Of a DNA stretch of 64,000 nucleotides, positions 30,309 through 39,109 are shown one piece after another. Under the pieces are notes generated by a model. The model saw nothing but the letters and a program-made list of their open reading frames with translations, made no database searches and was not told the origin of the DNA. The DNA is from Martelella lutilitoris. Its GTDB lineage: Bacteria > Pseudomonadota > Alphaproteobacteria > Rhizobiales > Rhizobiaceae. The position numbers were made by a program, and so were the translations under genes. The stretch spans positions 4,271,501-4,335,500 of the forward strand of contig NZ_CP066786.1 of NCBI RefSeq assembly GCF_016598595.1, written 5' to 3'. The first letter of the stretch is position 1. Each line of letters starts with the position of its first letter.

Positions 30309-32480
30309 ATGAACACCCTGCTATCGCACCTGCTCAAACTGGAAGCGGCCAAGACCGGCCAACACTGCTCCGCATCGGCTGTCGACGAAGATGGTTATGA
30401 TCTCTGGCTGCGCTACCGCCCGCTCGCTGATCCCCGAAGGAGTGCGGTGGAAAATGCCGTCCGTGCCTTCGTTTTCGGGGCTGCAAGCCCGACGATGACG
30501 GCAGCCCGGAAAGAACTGGAGCGCGCCTTCTTCGCCATGCTGGTCAAATGCGTTCCGGTTCTCGACGACGGCGAGATCTGCGACGGCGCCGTTGTTGCAG
30601 GAACGCCTGAAAACCTGCCCTTGATCGCCGCTCTGGACCTGCCGCTGTCGGATCTTGGCAAGGAAGGCTATTGCGTTTCCAGCCTGACCCATGACGGCAA
30701 GCGCGTCACGGCCATCGCCGCCAACACGGATATTGGCGTGCTCTATGGCTGCTTCGCCTTCCTCCGCCACATCCAGACGGGCGGCGATCCGGCAAAGATC
30801 GACCTTGCTTCCGCGCCCAAACTCGACCTCAGGCTTCTCAATCACTGGGACAATCTCGACGGCTCGGTCGAGCGCGGCTATGCCGGCTATTCCATCTGGG
30901 ACTGGTGGACGCTTCCCGATTACGTCAACCGGCGTTACGTCGACTATGCCCGCGCCAACGCGTCTGTCGGCATCAACGGCACGGTGCTGAACAATGTCAA
31001 TGCGGCGCCGGAGATCCTGAACGACCTCCATCTCCAGAAGGCCGCGAAGCTTGCGGATGTGTTCCGACCTTACGGGCTGAAGGTGTTCCTCTCGGTGAAT
31101 TTCGCCTCCCCTTCGGCCTTGGGCGAACTGGCGACATCGGACCCCGCCGATCCCGCCGTGCAGCAATGGTGGAAGGACAAGGCGCGCGAAGTCTATCGCC
31201 TGGTCCCCGACTTCGGCGGCTTTCTGGTCAAGGCCAATTCGGAAGGCCAGCCCGGTCCCGGCGACTATGGCCGCAACCATGCCGAAGGCGCCAACATGCT
31301 GGCGGATGCTCTTGCGCCGCACGGAGGCATCCTGATCTGGCGGGCCTTCGTCTATGCGTCCGACCCCGGCACCGACCGCGCCACGGAAGCCCTGAGCGAA
31401 TTCAAGCCGCTCGACGGCACCTTCCGTAACAATGTCCTTTTGCAGGTCAAGAACGGGCCGATCGACTTTCAGCCGCGCGAACCGGTCTCGCCCGCCTTCG
31501 GGCAGATCACGAAAACGCCGCTGGTCATGGAATTCCAGATCACCAAGGAGTATCTCGGCCAGGCCACGCATCTGGCCTATCTCGGACCGGCCTTCGAGGA
31601 GGTTCTGAAGTTCGACACCCGCGCGCGCGGTGCGGGAACAACCGTCAGCAGAATTCTCAAGGGCGAGGTCTTCCCGCAGAAGGTGACGGGGATTGCCGCG
31701 GTGGCCAATATCGGGACCGACCGCGACTGGACGGGCGGCACGTTCAATCAGGCCAACTGGTATGTCTATGGCCGGTTGGCATGGGACCCCGATGAACCGG
31801 CCGCCGCCATCGCCGAAGACTGGGTGAAGATGACCTTCACCGACGAGCCCGGTTTCGTCCGCACCGTCGTTGACATGATGATGGGCTCTCACGAGACGCT
31901 GGTGAACTACATGATGCCTTATGGTCTGCACCATCAGGTGGCAACGGGCCACCATTACGGGCCGGGACCGTGGGTGAGCGAGCTGGATCGGCCGGAGTGG
32001 AACCCGACCTATTATAACCGCGCGGATGAAAACGGCATCGGCTTCAACCGCCTGTCCGACGGGAGCAATGCGGTTGCCCAGTACAGCCCCGAGGTGGCGG
32101 CCCTGTTTGCCGACCCGCACGGTTTCGACGAGCGTTATCTGCTCTGGTTTCACCATGTCCCGTGGGATTTTCCGCTGACCTGCGGAAAGACGCTCTGGGA
32201 AGGCCTTGCGACGCGCTACGACGAGGGCGTGGACGGCGTTTCGCGCATGATGAAATCCTGGGAGAGCCTCCGCCCGCAAGTGGATAGCCAGCGTTTCGAG
32301 CAGGTGCGCGCTTTTCTCCAAATCCAGCATCGCGAGGCGAAGTGGTGGCGTGACGCTTGCCTTGCCTATTTCTCCGCCATCGCCCATCGTCCGCTGCCGG
32401 AAGGACACGCTGCACCGGCGCATACGCTGGAGCACTATCGCACCATCCACTTCCGCTTTGCGCCGGGGGACCCGGCGTGA
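30309..32480 (+). CDS. aguA: GH67 alpha-glucuronidase
   Basis: 723 residues, no signal peptide, cytoplasmic. GH67 enzymes remove 4-O-methyl-D-glucuronic acid from the non-reducing end of aldouronates. The family blocks are intact: VKANSEGQPGPGDYGRNHAE with E312 as likely acid, NGPIDFQPREP with D386, and EFQITKEYLGQATHLAYLGP with E414. D386 and E414 keep the 28-residue spacing of the paired base residues in characterised GH67 enzymes. An N-terminal beta domain and a C-terminal helical domain flank the barrel. Closes the importer/GH43 operon and sets its substrate class. Confidence 0.94.
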   Translation: MNTLLSHLLKLEAAKTGQHCSASAVDEDGYDLWLRYRPLADPRRSAVENAVRAFVFGAASPTMTAARKELERAFFAMLVKCVPVLDDGEICDGAVVAGTPENLPLIAALDLPLSDLGKEGYCVSSLTHDGKRVTAIAANTDIGVLYGCFAFLRHIQTGGDPAKIDLASAPKLDLRLLNHWDNLDGSVERGYAGYSIWDWWTLPDYVNRRYVDYARANASVGINGTVLNNVNAAPEILNDLHLQKAAKLADVFRPYGLKVFLSVNFASPSALGELATSDPADPAVQQWWKDKAREVYRLVPDFGGFLVKANSEGQPGPGDYGRNHAEGANMLADALAPHGGILIWRAFVYASDPGTDRATEALSEFKPLDGTFRNNVLLQVKNGPIDFQPREPVSPAFGQITKTPLVMEFQITKEYLGQATHLAYLGPAFEEVLKFDTRARGAGTTVSRILKGEVFPQKVTGIAAVANIGTDRDWTGGTFNQANWYVYGRLAWDPDEPAAAIAEDWVKMTFTDEPGFVRTVVDMMMGSHETLVNYMMPYGLHHQVATGHHYGPGPWVSELDRPEWNPTYYNRADENGIGFNRLSDGSNAVAQYSPEVAALFADPHGFDERYLLWFHHVPWDFPLTCGKTLWEGLATRYDEGVDGVSRMMKSWESLRPQVDSQRFEQVRAFLQIQHREAKWWRDACLAYFSAIAHRPLPEGHAAPAHTLEHYRTIHFRFAPGDPA

Positions 32481-32500
32481 GCGATCGACGCATCGGCCCA

Positions 32501-32590
32501 AAAATCGAAATCGATTTTCGGAAAGCACGATGCGTAGATAAAATAGGATAGAGCGTCCTTTGTGCGTCCGAATGGACGCACGGCGCTCTA
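32501..32590. repeat. Rhizobial-type intergenic repeat ending in a long hairpin, possible terminator
   Basis: Begins with AAAATCGAAATCGATTTTCG and ends with a nested hairpin: AGAGCG..GTGCGTCC, loop GAAT, GGACGCAC..CGCTCT (32550-32589). I recall near-identical intergenic elements in many rhizobial genomes; only one copy is in this window. It follows the GH67 stop and may end that transcript. The rest of the gene-free stretch 32481-32818 holds nothing else I recognise. Confidence 0.6.
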
Positions 32591-32818
32591 GCCCACGAAC
32601 AGTCGCATTGCGCCGCGCGTGAAACCCATCGGTTTATCCCGGACGCGATCTGCAGGGTCCTGTTTCGCCGGGGCTTTCGGCTTGGCGACGGCAGGCCTGT
32701 CGCAGTCGCGATAGGGATATAGCCGATTGTCGGACGTTCAGGGCGATCGCATTTTCGCGCTATCTCGCCGCCGCCGTGCAGGCGCCGTGACGGCGCAGCC
32801 TCGCTCTCCGGGCGCGGA

Positions 32819-33751
32819 TCAGAGGACGATGCCGTTGCGGAAGGGATCTTCGGGGTGGAACACCAGTTCGGCCACGGAGATGACATAGGCCTTTCCCGTG
32901 ATCGACGGGATCACGCCGCCCTTCTGTCCGGCCCTGTAGGAAAGCCGGTAGGTGGAGCCGATAATGCTATCCTGCACGATCTCCTGGCCTTCGCCCGCTT
33001 GTCCGGCGGCGGCAAGGCATGCGAGCCGCGCCGAACAGCCGGTCCCGCAGGGGGAGCGGTCATAGGCGTCGTCCGGGCAGAGCACGAAATTGCGGCTATG
33101 CGCCGCCTTGTCGCCGGCCGGGCCGTAGAAGATGACATGGTCGACCGGCTCGCCGTTTTCGCCGCCGATCTTACCGGCGTTGAGCGCGGTCCGGGTGGCG
33201 ACGGCAAGATCCGTCAGCGCGCGGATATTCTCCGGGACCACCGGGATCGGGCTCGGATCGACCAGGAAAAACCAGTTGCCGCCATAGGCGACATCGCCGG
33301 TGAGAGCACCGAATTCCGGCACGTCCACAGTGACGCCCGCCGCAACCCGGCGGCTTTCGATATTGGTGACGGTGACCGTGCTTTCATCCTCAACATCGAC
33401 GGTGACGACGCCGGCGGGCGTTTCGATGCGATGCAGCCCCGTGCCGATCCGGCCCATGTGATAAAGCGTCACGGCAAGGCCGATCGTGCCGTGACCGCAC
33501 ATGCCGAGAACCGCCCCGACGTCGAAATAAATGACGCCGGTGACGCAGGTCGGGTCCACCGGCGGCACCAGCAGCGCGCCCACCATGGCGACTTGGCCGC
33601 GCGGCTCCAGCACCACGGCCCGGTAGTCGTCGTAATAGCGCGTCGCAAGCAGCGCGGCGCGTTCGGAAAGCGGGCCGGAACCAAGATCGGGAAAGCCGTC
33701 GAGGATGACCCGCGTCGGCTCGCCAGCGGTGTGGCTGTCAATCACATGCAT
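32819..33751 (-). CDS. Proline racemase family enzyme, probable 4-hydroxyproline 2-epimerase
   Basis: 310 residues. Both catalytic cysteines of the two-base racemase mechanism are present: C85 in GMCGHGTIG and C235 in DRSPCGTGCS. Members with both Cys racemise proline or epimerise 4-hydroxyproline; those with Cys to Ser/Thr changes are dehydratases, so a dehydratase role is unlikely. Downstream of the DapA-family gene in the same direction (34-base gap). With the deaminase, FAD dehydrogenase and semialdehyde dehydrogenase of the cluster it fits trans-4-hydroxy-L-proline to cis-4-hydroxy-D-proline. Confidence 0.88.
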   Translation of the reverse strand: MHVIDSHTAGEPTRVILDGFPDLGSGPLSERAALLATRYYDDYRAVVLEPRGQVAMVGALLVPPVDPTCVTGVIYFDVGAVLGMCGHGTIGLAVTLYHMGRIGTGLHRIETPAGVVTVDVEDESTVTVTNIESRRVAAGVTVDVPEFGALTGDVAYGGNWFFLVDPSPIPVVPENIRALTDLAVATRTALNAGKIGGENGEPVDHVIFYGPAGDKAAHSRNFVLCPDDAYDRSPCGTGCSARLACLAAAGQAGEGQEIVQDSIIGSTYRLSYRAGQKGGVIPSITGKAYVISVAELVFHPEDPFRNGIVL

Positions 33752-33785
33752 TCGCTGCTCCCTGGCAAGGCCCGCTCAGCCGGTT

Positions 33786-34718
33786 TCAGGCCACCCAGCT
33801 GGCGTACCAGGTCTTGAACTGCTTGTACTGATCTTCGACGAAGGCCTGCTGCGGCGCGGTCAACGCATCGGTCTCGTTGAAGTGCAGACTATATTCTTCG
33901 TCGCCGTTCAGCACCATCAGATATTTGTAGAACAGCACGAGATCAACGCCCTCGTCGAATTTCGACAGCACCATCAGGGCTTCCTCGAGTTCGCGCGCCT
34001 TGACGCGGGCCTCGCTGTCGCCCTCGGCGGCGGCCCTGCAGAGCGAAATGAGGTGCAGGACCTCCTTCGGCAGCGCATTGCCGATGCCGGTAATTGCGCC
34101 GGTCGCCCCACATTTGACGAAGCCGTGAAAAACCTGGGTATCGACGCCGACCATCAGCGTCAGTTCGGGGTCGCCGGAGGTGATGTGCTCGGCAGCGTAG
34201 GACAGGGAGGCCGCGCCGCCGAACTCCTTGAAGCCGATCAGGTTGGGATAGTCGGCACGCAAGGCGAAGAACAGGTCCGCGCGGGTTTCAAAGCCGTAAT
34301 GGGGGCTGTTGTAGATGACGGCGGGCAGGCCGTTGGCGGCCGCGAGAATCGCCGAGAAATGCGCCTTCTGCGCCGAAGCCGAAGAACCGCGCGAGAGAAC
34401 CCGCGGAATGACCATCAGGCCGGCGGCGCCGACGCGGGCGGCATGCGTCGCGAGCGCCACCGCGGATTTCGTATTGACCGCACCGGTTCCGACAATGACC
34501 GGTACGCCCGCCTCGACCAGCGCCTCGACGCCCTGCATCCGCTCTTCGTCGGTCAGGAGCGGCCAGTCGCCCATCGACCCGCAATAGACGACGGCCGACA
34601 TGCCGGCATCGACAAGCGCCCGACCCTTGCGCGCCAATGCCGCGAAATCCGGGGTGCGGTCAGCCTTGCAGGGGGTCATCAGCGCCGGAATGCAGCCGGT
34701 GAAGATCGTATCGCGCAT
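33786..34718 (-). CDS. DapA/NAL family lyase, probable pyrroline-4-hydroxy-2-carboxylate deaminase
   Basis: 310 residues, TIM barrel. Schiff-base lysine K164 (LIGFKEFGG) and the partner Tyr136 (AVIYNSP) are present; the loop GSMGDWPLLT stands where DHDPS has GTTGE. In hydroxyproline breakdown this family converts pyrroline-4-hydroxy-2-carboxylate to 2-oxoglutarate semialdehyde plus ammonia. The first ATG (34739) has no ribosome site; the chosen one has AAAGGA 6 bases ahead. Heads an operon with the epimerase; a perfect GTCGAC-centred palindrome lies about 100 bases upstream. Confidence 0.85.
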   Translation of the reverse strand: MRDTIFTGCIPALMTPCKADRTPDFAALARKGRALVDAGMSAVVYCGSMGDWPLLTDEERMQGVEALVEAGVPVIVGTGAVNTKSAVALATHAARVGAAGLMVIPRVLSRGSSASAQKAHFSAILAAANGLPAVIYNSPHYGFETRADLFFALRADYPNLIGFKEFGGAASLSYAAEHITSGDPELTLMVGVDTQVFHGFVKCGATGAITGIGNALPKEVLHLISLCRAAAEGDSEARVKARELEEALMVLSKFDEGVDLVLFYKYLMVLNGDEEYSLHFNETDALTAPQQAFVEDQYKQFKTWYASWVA

Positions 34719-34818
34719 CTGGGGTCCTTTCATATGCACAAGGGATCGGGGTCGGCGGCGCGCGGCCGCTGGCGTCGAGGCCCAGCCCCGTTACCATGCC
34801 AGTACCATCGATGATTCA

Positions 34819-34832
34819 ATTTGTCGACAAAT
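34819..34832. promoter_or_regulatory. GntR operator candidate 1 (deaminase/epimerase operon)
   Basis: ATTTGTCGACAAAT, a perfect 14-base palindrome, lies between the GntR gene and the deaminase start. One of four TTTGTCGACA sites in the cluster. Confidence 0.7.
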
Positions 34833-34877
34833 AAAATACTCAAGTGCCGAGCTTGATCGCAAAACGCCCGGCGTCGC

Positions 34878-35603
34878 TCAAAGTGAAATCGAGGAGACGC
34901 TGCGGGAATCCGCCGAGATATAGGCCCGGATCTGGCGCACGATCTGGTCGGCGTGCTGCACGGCAAGCCGGTCGGATTCGGCCTCGTCCCGTGCGATCAT
35001 CGCGCTGACGATGTGTTCGTGCTCGGCCACATACTGGCGCGGCAGATCGTCGTCATAGGAGCGATAATAAAGGCGCAGGATGCGCCGCCCGTCATCCAGC
35101 AGGCGCCGGAACAGATCGGTATAGTATTTGTTGCGGCCGGCCTCGGCGATGGCGATATGGAAATCGCGGTTGGTCGCGATCATGCCCAGCACATCCCGGG
35201 CCTCGACGGCCTCTGCAAAGCGGCGCTGATGCAAGCGGATCCCGGCAAGATCGGCCTCGTTGTAGTGGACTGCCGCAAGCCGCGCGGTCACCCGGTACAT
35301 CAGCGTCAACGCATCGAAAAACGCGCCCAGCTGCACGAAATCGATGTTGGAGACGATTGTCGTGCGGTTGGTCAGCGCCGTGATCAGTCCTTCCGCCGCG
35401 AGCCGCACGAGCGCCTCGCGGATCGGCGTGCGCGACATCGCGAACCGGTCCGACAACTCGGTCTCGTCGATCGGACTCCCCGGCGCGAGCTTGAGTTCGA
35501 TGATCTCGTTGCGCAGCGTCTCATAGACATGCGCCACGCCGCCGCCGCGCCTGACGTGCTGGCTCGGGAGCACGTTCTTTTCCGCCGATATCTTGACCAT
35601 CAT
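34878..35603 (-). CDS. GntR-family regulator (FCD type), copy 1
   Basis: 241 residues. Winged helix at about 25-85 (VYETLRNEIIELKLAPGSPI, MSRTPIREALVRLAAEGLI) and FCD ligand domain to about residue 230 (NRDFHIAIAEA, QYVAEHEHIVSAM with metal-ligand His residues). Closely similar along its whole length to copy 2 at 48291-49007. AGGAGAG precedes the ATG by about 7 bases. Sits between operator candidates 1 and 2 and likely represses the hydroxyproline-type cluster, with a pathway intermediate as inducer. Confidence 0.9.
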   Translation of the reverse strand: MMVKISAEKNVLPSQHVRRGGGVAHVYETLRNEIIELKLAPGSPIDETELSDRFAMSRTPIREALVRLAAEGLITALTNRTTIVSNIDFVQLGAFFDALTLMYRVTARLAAVHYNEADLAGIRLHQRRFAEAVEARDVLGMIATNRDFHIAIAEAGRNKYYTDLFRRLLDDGRRILRLYYRSYDDDLPRQYVAEHEHIVSAMIARDEAESDRLAVQHADQIVRQIRAYISADSRSVSSISL

Positions 35604-35677
35604 GCCCGCCTCTCCTGGATTTTTCTGGCAACATGCAACACTCCTTGCACACAATCCATGGCAAGTCTCAAATTTTT

Positions 35678-35689
35678 TTTGTCGACAAA
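35678..35689. promoter_or_regulatory. GntR operator candidate 2 (GntR copy 1 and the divergent importer/hydantoinase operon)
   Basis: TTTGTCGACAAA, a 12-base palindrome in an AT-rich patch (35670-35700), 75 bases before the GntR ATG and about 170 bases before the divergent GAF gene. One site may control both directions. Confidence 0.7.
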
Positions 35690-35860
35690 TTGAATTTTTG
35701 ACGATAGCGTGACGGCCTGTTCACCCATGAGAGCAACCCGGAACGGACGCAGCGCCACCATGAAACCCGCCCGCACGAACGCCCCACCGTCTTGCGCCGA
35801 AGCGTCGGGCGGCAGGTTCACGGCGGCGCGCCGACGGCGCGCGCCCGGAGAAAACGGCTG

Positions 35861-36403
35861 ATGCCCTGCGACGCGGCGGAAATCTTCCGGCTGTCCGCCG
35901 GGCCGGGTGCCCCGAGGCAGGTCTTCGCCTATCTTCTCGACGGGCTGAACGCGGAGGTGGGCGAAGGTCTGACCACCGCCTCGGTTTACGACCTGCCGCG
36001 CATGCGCTCGCGCCGGGTGTTTTCGGAAAATCTCGAAGCCTATGCCCTTGGCGGGTTCAAGCCGCTTGAGAGGAACCGCTATTTCGACACTGTCATTGCC
36101 GGAACCCGGCATTTCAGCACGACCCGCATCGAAGAGATCGCCGAGGTCTTCTTCGATTGGGAAAAGATCCGCGACCTCGGCTTCGAATCCAACATGAACC
36201 TGCCGGCAATCGCCGACGGACGCGTGATCGGAACGGTCAACCTGCTGGGCCCGCGGGGCCGCTTCACGCCGGAGACTGTCGCCCGGGCGCTAGCCTGGCA
36301 GCCGGCGGCAACGGCCGCGTTCCTTCTCCTGCACCTCGAAGGCGCGGAAACGGCCACCTTTCAACCCGACCTGAGGAAAACCGCCCAACCGGGCCAAGCC
36401 TGA
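35861..36403 (+). CDS. GAF-domain protein
   Basis: 180 residues, soluble, built almost wholly of one GAF-like domain (VFAYLLDGLNAEVGEGLTTA through NLPAIADGRVIGTVNLLGPR to ATAAFLLLHLEG). No DNA-binding or kinase domain. Small GAF proteins often bind a small ligand as sensor or chaperone. First gene of the operon with the ABC importer and HyuAB, under operator candidate 2. Start chosen with GGAGAA about 10 bases upstream; an earlier ATG at 35792 adds a basic, low-complexity leader. Role not known. Confidence 0.7.
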   Translation: MPCDAAEIFRLSAGPGAPRQVFAYLLDGLNAEVGEGLTTASVYDLPRMRSRRVFSENLEAYALGGFKPLERNRYFDTVIAGTRHFSTTRIEEIAEVFFDWEKIRDLGFESNMNLPAIADGRVIGTVNLLGPRGRFTPETVARALAWQPAATAAFLLLHLEGAETATFQPDLRKTAQPGQA

Positions 36404-36497
36404 CCAGACCTGAAAAGGGGCCGGAGAGTCCCGATCAATGGCCGTCACCGGCCGCATAATCCCGACGAAGACATCTCAAACCCGGAGAAACCGAGCC

Positions 36498-37487
36498 ATG
36501 CACACCACATTCAAAGCAGCGATCCTCTCGTTGACGCTGGCCACGCCGCTTTCGGCCCAGGCCGAGGATTTCAACATCGCTTTCCTTGCCGCCTCGTCGC
36601 AGAACGGCTTCAACCAGGCGATCTATGACGGCATCAAGGAAGCCGCGTCCGGCTACGACAATGTCAGCACCCAGATTTTCGACGGCGAATTTTCCGCCAC
36701 GGCGCAGTTCTCCCAGGTCGAGGACATCGTCGCCGGCGGCAAGTTCGATGCCATCATCATCACGCCCAACGACACGGTCGGCATCGCGACCGCGCTGGAA
36801 GATGCCGTGAAGGCCGGCGTCAAGGTCGGCACGACGCTGTTTCCCGTCGGTCCGGAGCTGACCGAAATGGAACCTCAGGTGCCGGGCCTCACCGTCACCG
36901 TCGCCTCCACCCCCGTGGTCGGCGCCACCGCCCAGGCCAATGCGGTGGTCGATTACTGCGCCGACAAGGACCCGTGCAAGGTCGTGGTCCTGATCGGCCA
37001 GCTTGTCTTCCCCTTCGACAATGTGCGCAACGACACCTACAAGGAAATCCTCGGCGAGCATGACAATATCGAGATCGTCGCCACCGGCGAGGGCAATTAC
37101 TCGCCCCAGGATTCGATGATCGCCATGCAGGACATTCTGCAGGCCAATCGCGACATCGATGTCGTGCTTTCCAATGCCGACCAGCACCTGATGGGCGCCG
37201 AGGTCGCGATCGCGGATGCCGGCCTCGACATGTCGCAGATCTACACGCTGGGCGGCGGCCTGAACCAGATCGCCGTGGACGCGATCAAGGCCGGCACCTG
37301 GACCGGAACGCTGGCGCAATTCCCGAAATCCATGGGCGCGGCCGCGCTCGACGCCATGGTCGATGCGCTCAACGGCGAAACCCCTCCGACCTGGATCGAT
37401 GAATATTCGTTGCGCGAAACGCCGAAGATCATCACCAAGGAATGGCTGGACGAAAATCCGGATTTCGAGCCGGAATGGCAGGGCTGA
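36498..37487 (+). CDS. Periplasmic binding protein of a sugar-type (CUT2) ABC importer
   Basis: 329 residues. Signal peptide MHTTFKAAILSLTLATPLSA with cut after AQA. Two-lobe fold: FNIAFLAASSQNGFNQAIYD, KFDAIIITPNDTVGIATAL, VVLSNADQHLMGAEVAI. Start supported by CGGAGAAA. Although of the ribose receptor family, its place beside HyuAB and amino-acid catabolic genes suggests a non-sugar ligand such as a cyclic amide or hydroxyproline derivative. Confidence 0.88.
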   Translation: MHTTFKAAILSLTLATPLSAQAEDFNIAFLAASSQNGFNQAIYDGIKEAASGYDNVSTQIFDGEFSATAQFSQVEDIVAGGKFDAIIITPNDTVGIATALEDAVKAGVKVGTTLFPVGPELTEMEPQVPGLTVTVASTPVVGATAQANAVVDYCADKDPCKVVVLIGQLVFPFDNVRNDTYKEILGEHDNIEIVATGEGNYSPQDSMIAMQDILQANRDIDVVLSNADQHLMGAEVAIADAGLDMSQIYTLGGGLNQIAVDAIKAGTWTGTLAQFPKSMGAAALDAMVDALNGETPPTWIDEYSLRETPKIITKEWLDENPDFEPEWQG

Positions 37488-37498
37488 TCCAGATATTC

Positions 37499-37562
37499 CC
37501 GGCGCGCATCTGACGCGCCGGAACCCAGCCTCACACAGCGCGCCCGCCTGGCCGGCGCGCTG
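37499..37562 (+). other. Two tandem hairpins after the binding-protein gene
   Basis: CCGGCGCG / CGCGCCGG (37499-37506 and 37514-37521, 7-base loop) and CAGCGCGC / GCGCGCTG (37536-37543 and 37555-37562). Perfect 8-base stems without T-runs, filling the gap to the ATPase gene. Likely 3' stabilisers or partial terminators that make receptor mRNA more abundant than ATPase mRNA. Confidence 0.6.
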
Positions 37563-37580
37563 CAGATGAAAAGGAAAGCC

Positions 37581-39107
37581 ATGACCGATACCGCCATCCG
37601 GCTTCGGGGCGTCGCCAAGAGTTTTGGCGGAATGCGCATCCTGGACGACATCAGTATCGACATCAAAAAGGGATCGGTTCACGCGCTCGTCGGTGAAAAC
37701 GGCGCGGGCAAATCCTCCGTCGGCAAGATTGTCGGCGGCTATTATTCGGCGGATGAAGGCACGGTCGAAGTCTTTGGCGACACCGTTACCCGGTTTTCGC
37801 CGCGCGACGCGCTTCGCCGAGGCATCGCCATGATCCATCAGGAGCTTCAGCTCGTTCCGGAACTGACCGTTCTCGAAAACGTGTTCCTGGGCCTGGAGAG
37901 CAACACCGCCGGCTTTCTGCGCAAAGGCGATCTCGCCCGCTTCCACGCGCTGGAGGAGACCTGCGATTTCGGCCTCGATCCGCATACCCGGATCGCCGAC
38001 ATGCGGATCGCCGAACGTCAGAAGGTCGAGATCATGCGCGCGATTGCCCGTGATGCGCGGGTGATCATCATGGACGAGCCGACCTCGTCGCTCACCGAAG
38101 ACGAGGCCGAGCGCCTGCACCAGCTGATCGCGCGGCTGAAGGCCCGCGACGTCACCGTGATCTATGTCAGCCATTTTCTCGATCATATCCTCGCCAATTG
38201 CGACCGGGTGACGATCATGCGCGACGGCAGGGTGATCCGTACCGATGCGATCGAAGGCGAGACCAAGGACAGCCTCATCGGCTCCATGCTGGGCGAGGCT
38301 TCCGAGATCATCTGGCCGGCTTTGCCGCCGCGCCCCCAGGGACATGCAACACCGGTGGTCGAGATGGAGAATGTCGCCACGGACACCGGCCTTTCCGATA
38401 TCTCCCTGACGATTTTCCCCGGCGAGATCGTCGGGCTGATCGGCCTCGTCGGCTCCGGCCGTTCGGAAGTTGCGCGCGCGCTGTTCGGCGCCGATCCGAT
38501 CGTCTCCGGCCGCTATGCCATAGGAGGCGTCGTGCAGAGCCGCCGGCTCAAGGTGCCGCGCGCCATCGCGCAAGGGCTGGCCTTCGTGCCCGAGGACCGA
38601 CGCAAGCAAGGCCTTGTCCTGACCCAGACGACCCGCCCCAACATCTCGCTCGCCACCCTCGGCGCCATCTCGCGTCACGGCTTCATCAACCACAGGCTCG
38701 AGCGCAGCCGGGCGCGCAGGATGATCGACCATTTCGGCATCGTCCCTTCCGCCACGGACGGCGAGGTCGCCTTTTATTCCGGCGGCAACCAGCAGAAGGT
38801 GCTGCTGTCGAAATGGGCGGTGGAAAAACCCCGACTGCTGATCCTCGATGAACCGAGCCGCGGCGTTGACATCGGCGCTCGGCAGAGCATCCACGAATTC
38901 ATCATCGAAATGGCCAAAAACGGCGTGGCCGTGCTTCTGATCTCCTCCGAACTCGAGGAGGTCATCAATCTCTCCCATCGCGGCTATCTGATGAGCGACG
39001 GCCGCATCTTCGCGGAGACCGACTGCCGGGACACCACGGTCGACGAGGCATTGCACCGCATCTTTGAAGAACAAGGCGCCGTCTCCCGCGGCAAGGAGGT
39101 CACCTAA
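37581..39107 (+). CDS. CUT2 ABC importer ATP-binding protein, two domains
   Basis: 508 residues. Domain 1: Walker [10 protein letters not shown], Walker B VIIMDEPTSSLT; its signature region (MRIAERQKVEIMRAIA) lacks the usual SGG. Domain 2: GLVGSGRSEVARALF, signature [27 protein letters not shown]. Such asymmetry is normal for RbsA-type proteins. Start at 37581 has AAAGGAAA upstream. Two bases separate its stop from the permease ATG. Confidence 0.92.
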   Translation: MTDTAIRLRGVAKSFGGMRILDDISIDIKKGSVHALVGENGAGKSSVGKIVGGYYSADEGTVEVFGDTVTRFSPRDALRRGIAMIHQELQLVPELTVLENVFLGLESNTAGFLRKGDLARFHALEETCDFGLDPHTRIADMRIAERQKVEIMRAIARDARVIIMDEPTSSLTEDEAERLHQLIARLKARDVTVIYVSHFLDHILANCDRVTIMRDGRVIRTDAIEGETKDSLIGSMLGEASEIIWPALPPRPQGHATPVVEMENVATDTGLSDISLTIFPGEIVGLIGLVGSGRSEVARALFGADPIVSGRYAIGGVVQSRRLKVPRAIAQGLAFVPEDRRKQGLVLTQTTRPNISLATLGAISRHGFINHRLERSRARRMIDHFGIVPSATDGEVAFYSGGNQQKVLLSKWAVEKPRLLILDEPSRGVDIGARQSIHEFIIEMAKNGVAVLLISSELEEVINLSHRGYLMSDGRIFAETDCRDTTVDEALHRIFEEQGAVSRGKEVT

Positions 39108-39109
39108 TC

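Noticed and set aside
30321..32528. A 735-codon open frame on the minus strand
   Set aside because: Opposite the GH67 gene, which has intact catalytic blocks.
32550..32589. CRISPR or mobile-element end
   Set aside because: A single hairpin repeat without spacers, transposase or target duplication; better explained as an intergenic palindrome or terminator.
32819..33751. Trans-3-hydroxy-L-proline dehydratase
   Set aside because: Both catalytic cysteines are present, while dehydratases of this family have one replaced by Ser or Thr.
36435..39074. An 879-codon open frame on the minus strand
   Set aside because: Opposite the receptor and ATPase genes of the importer; its translation is rich in His, Arg and Asp and shows no family motif.
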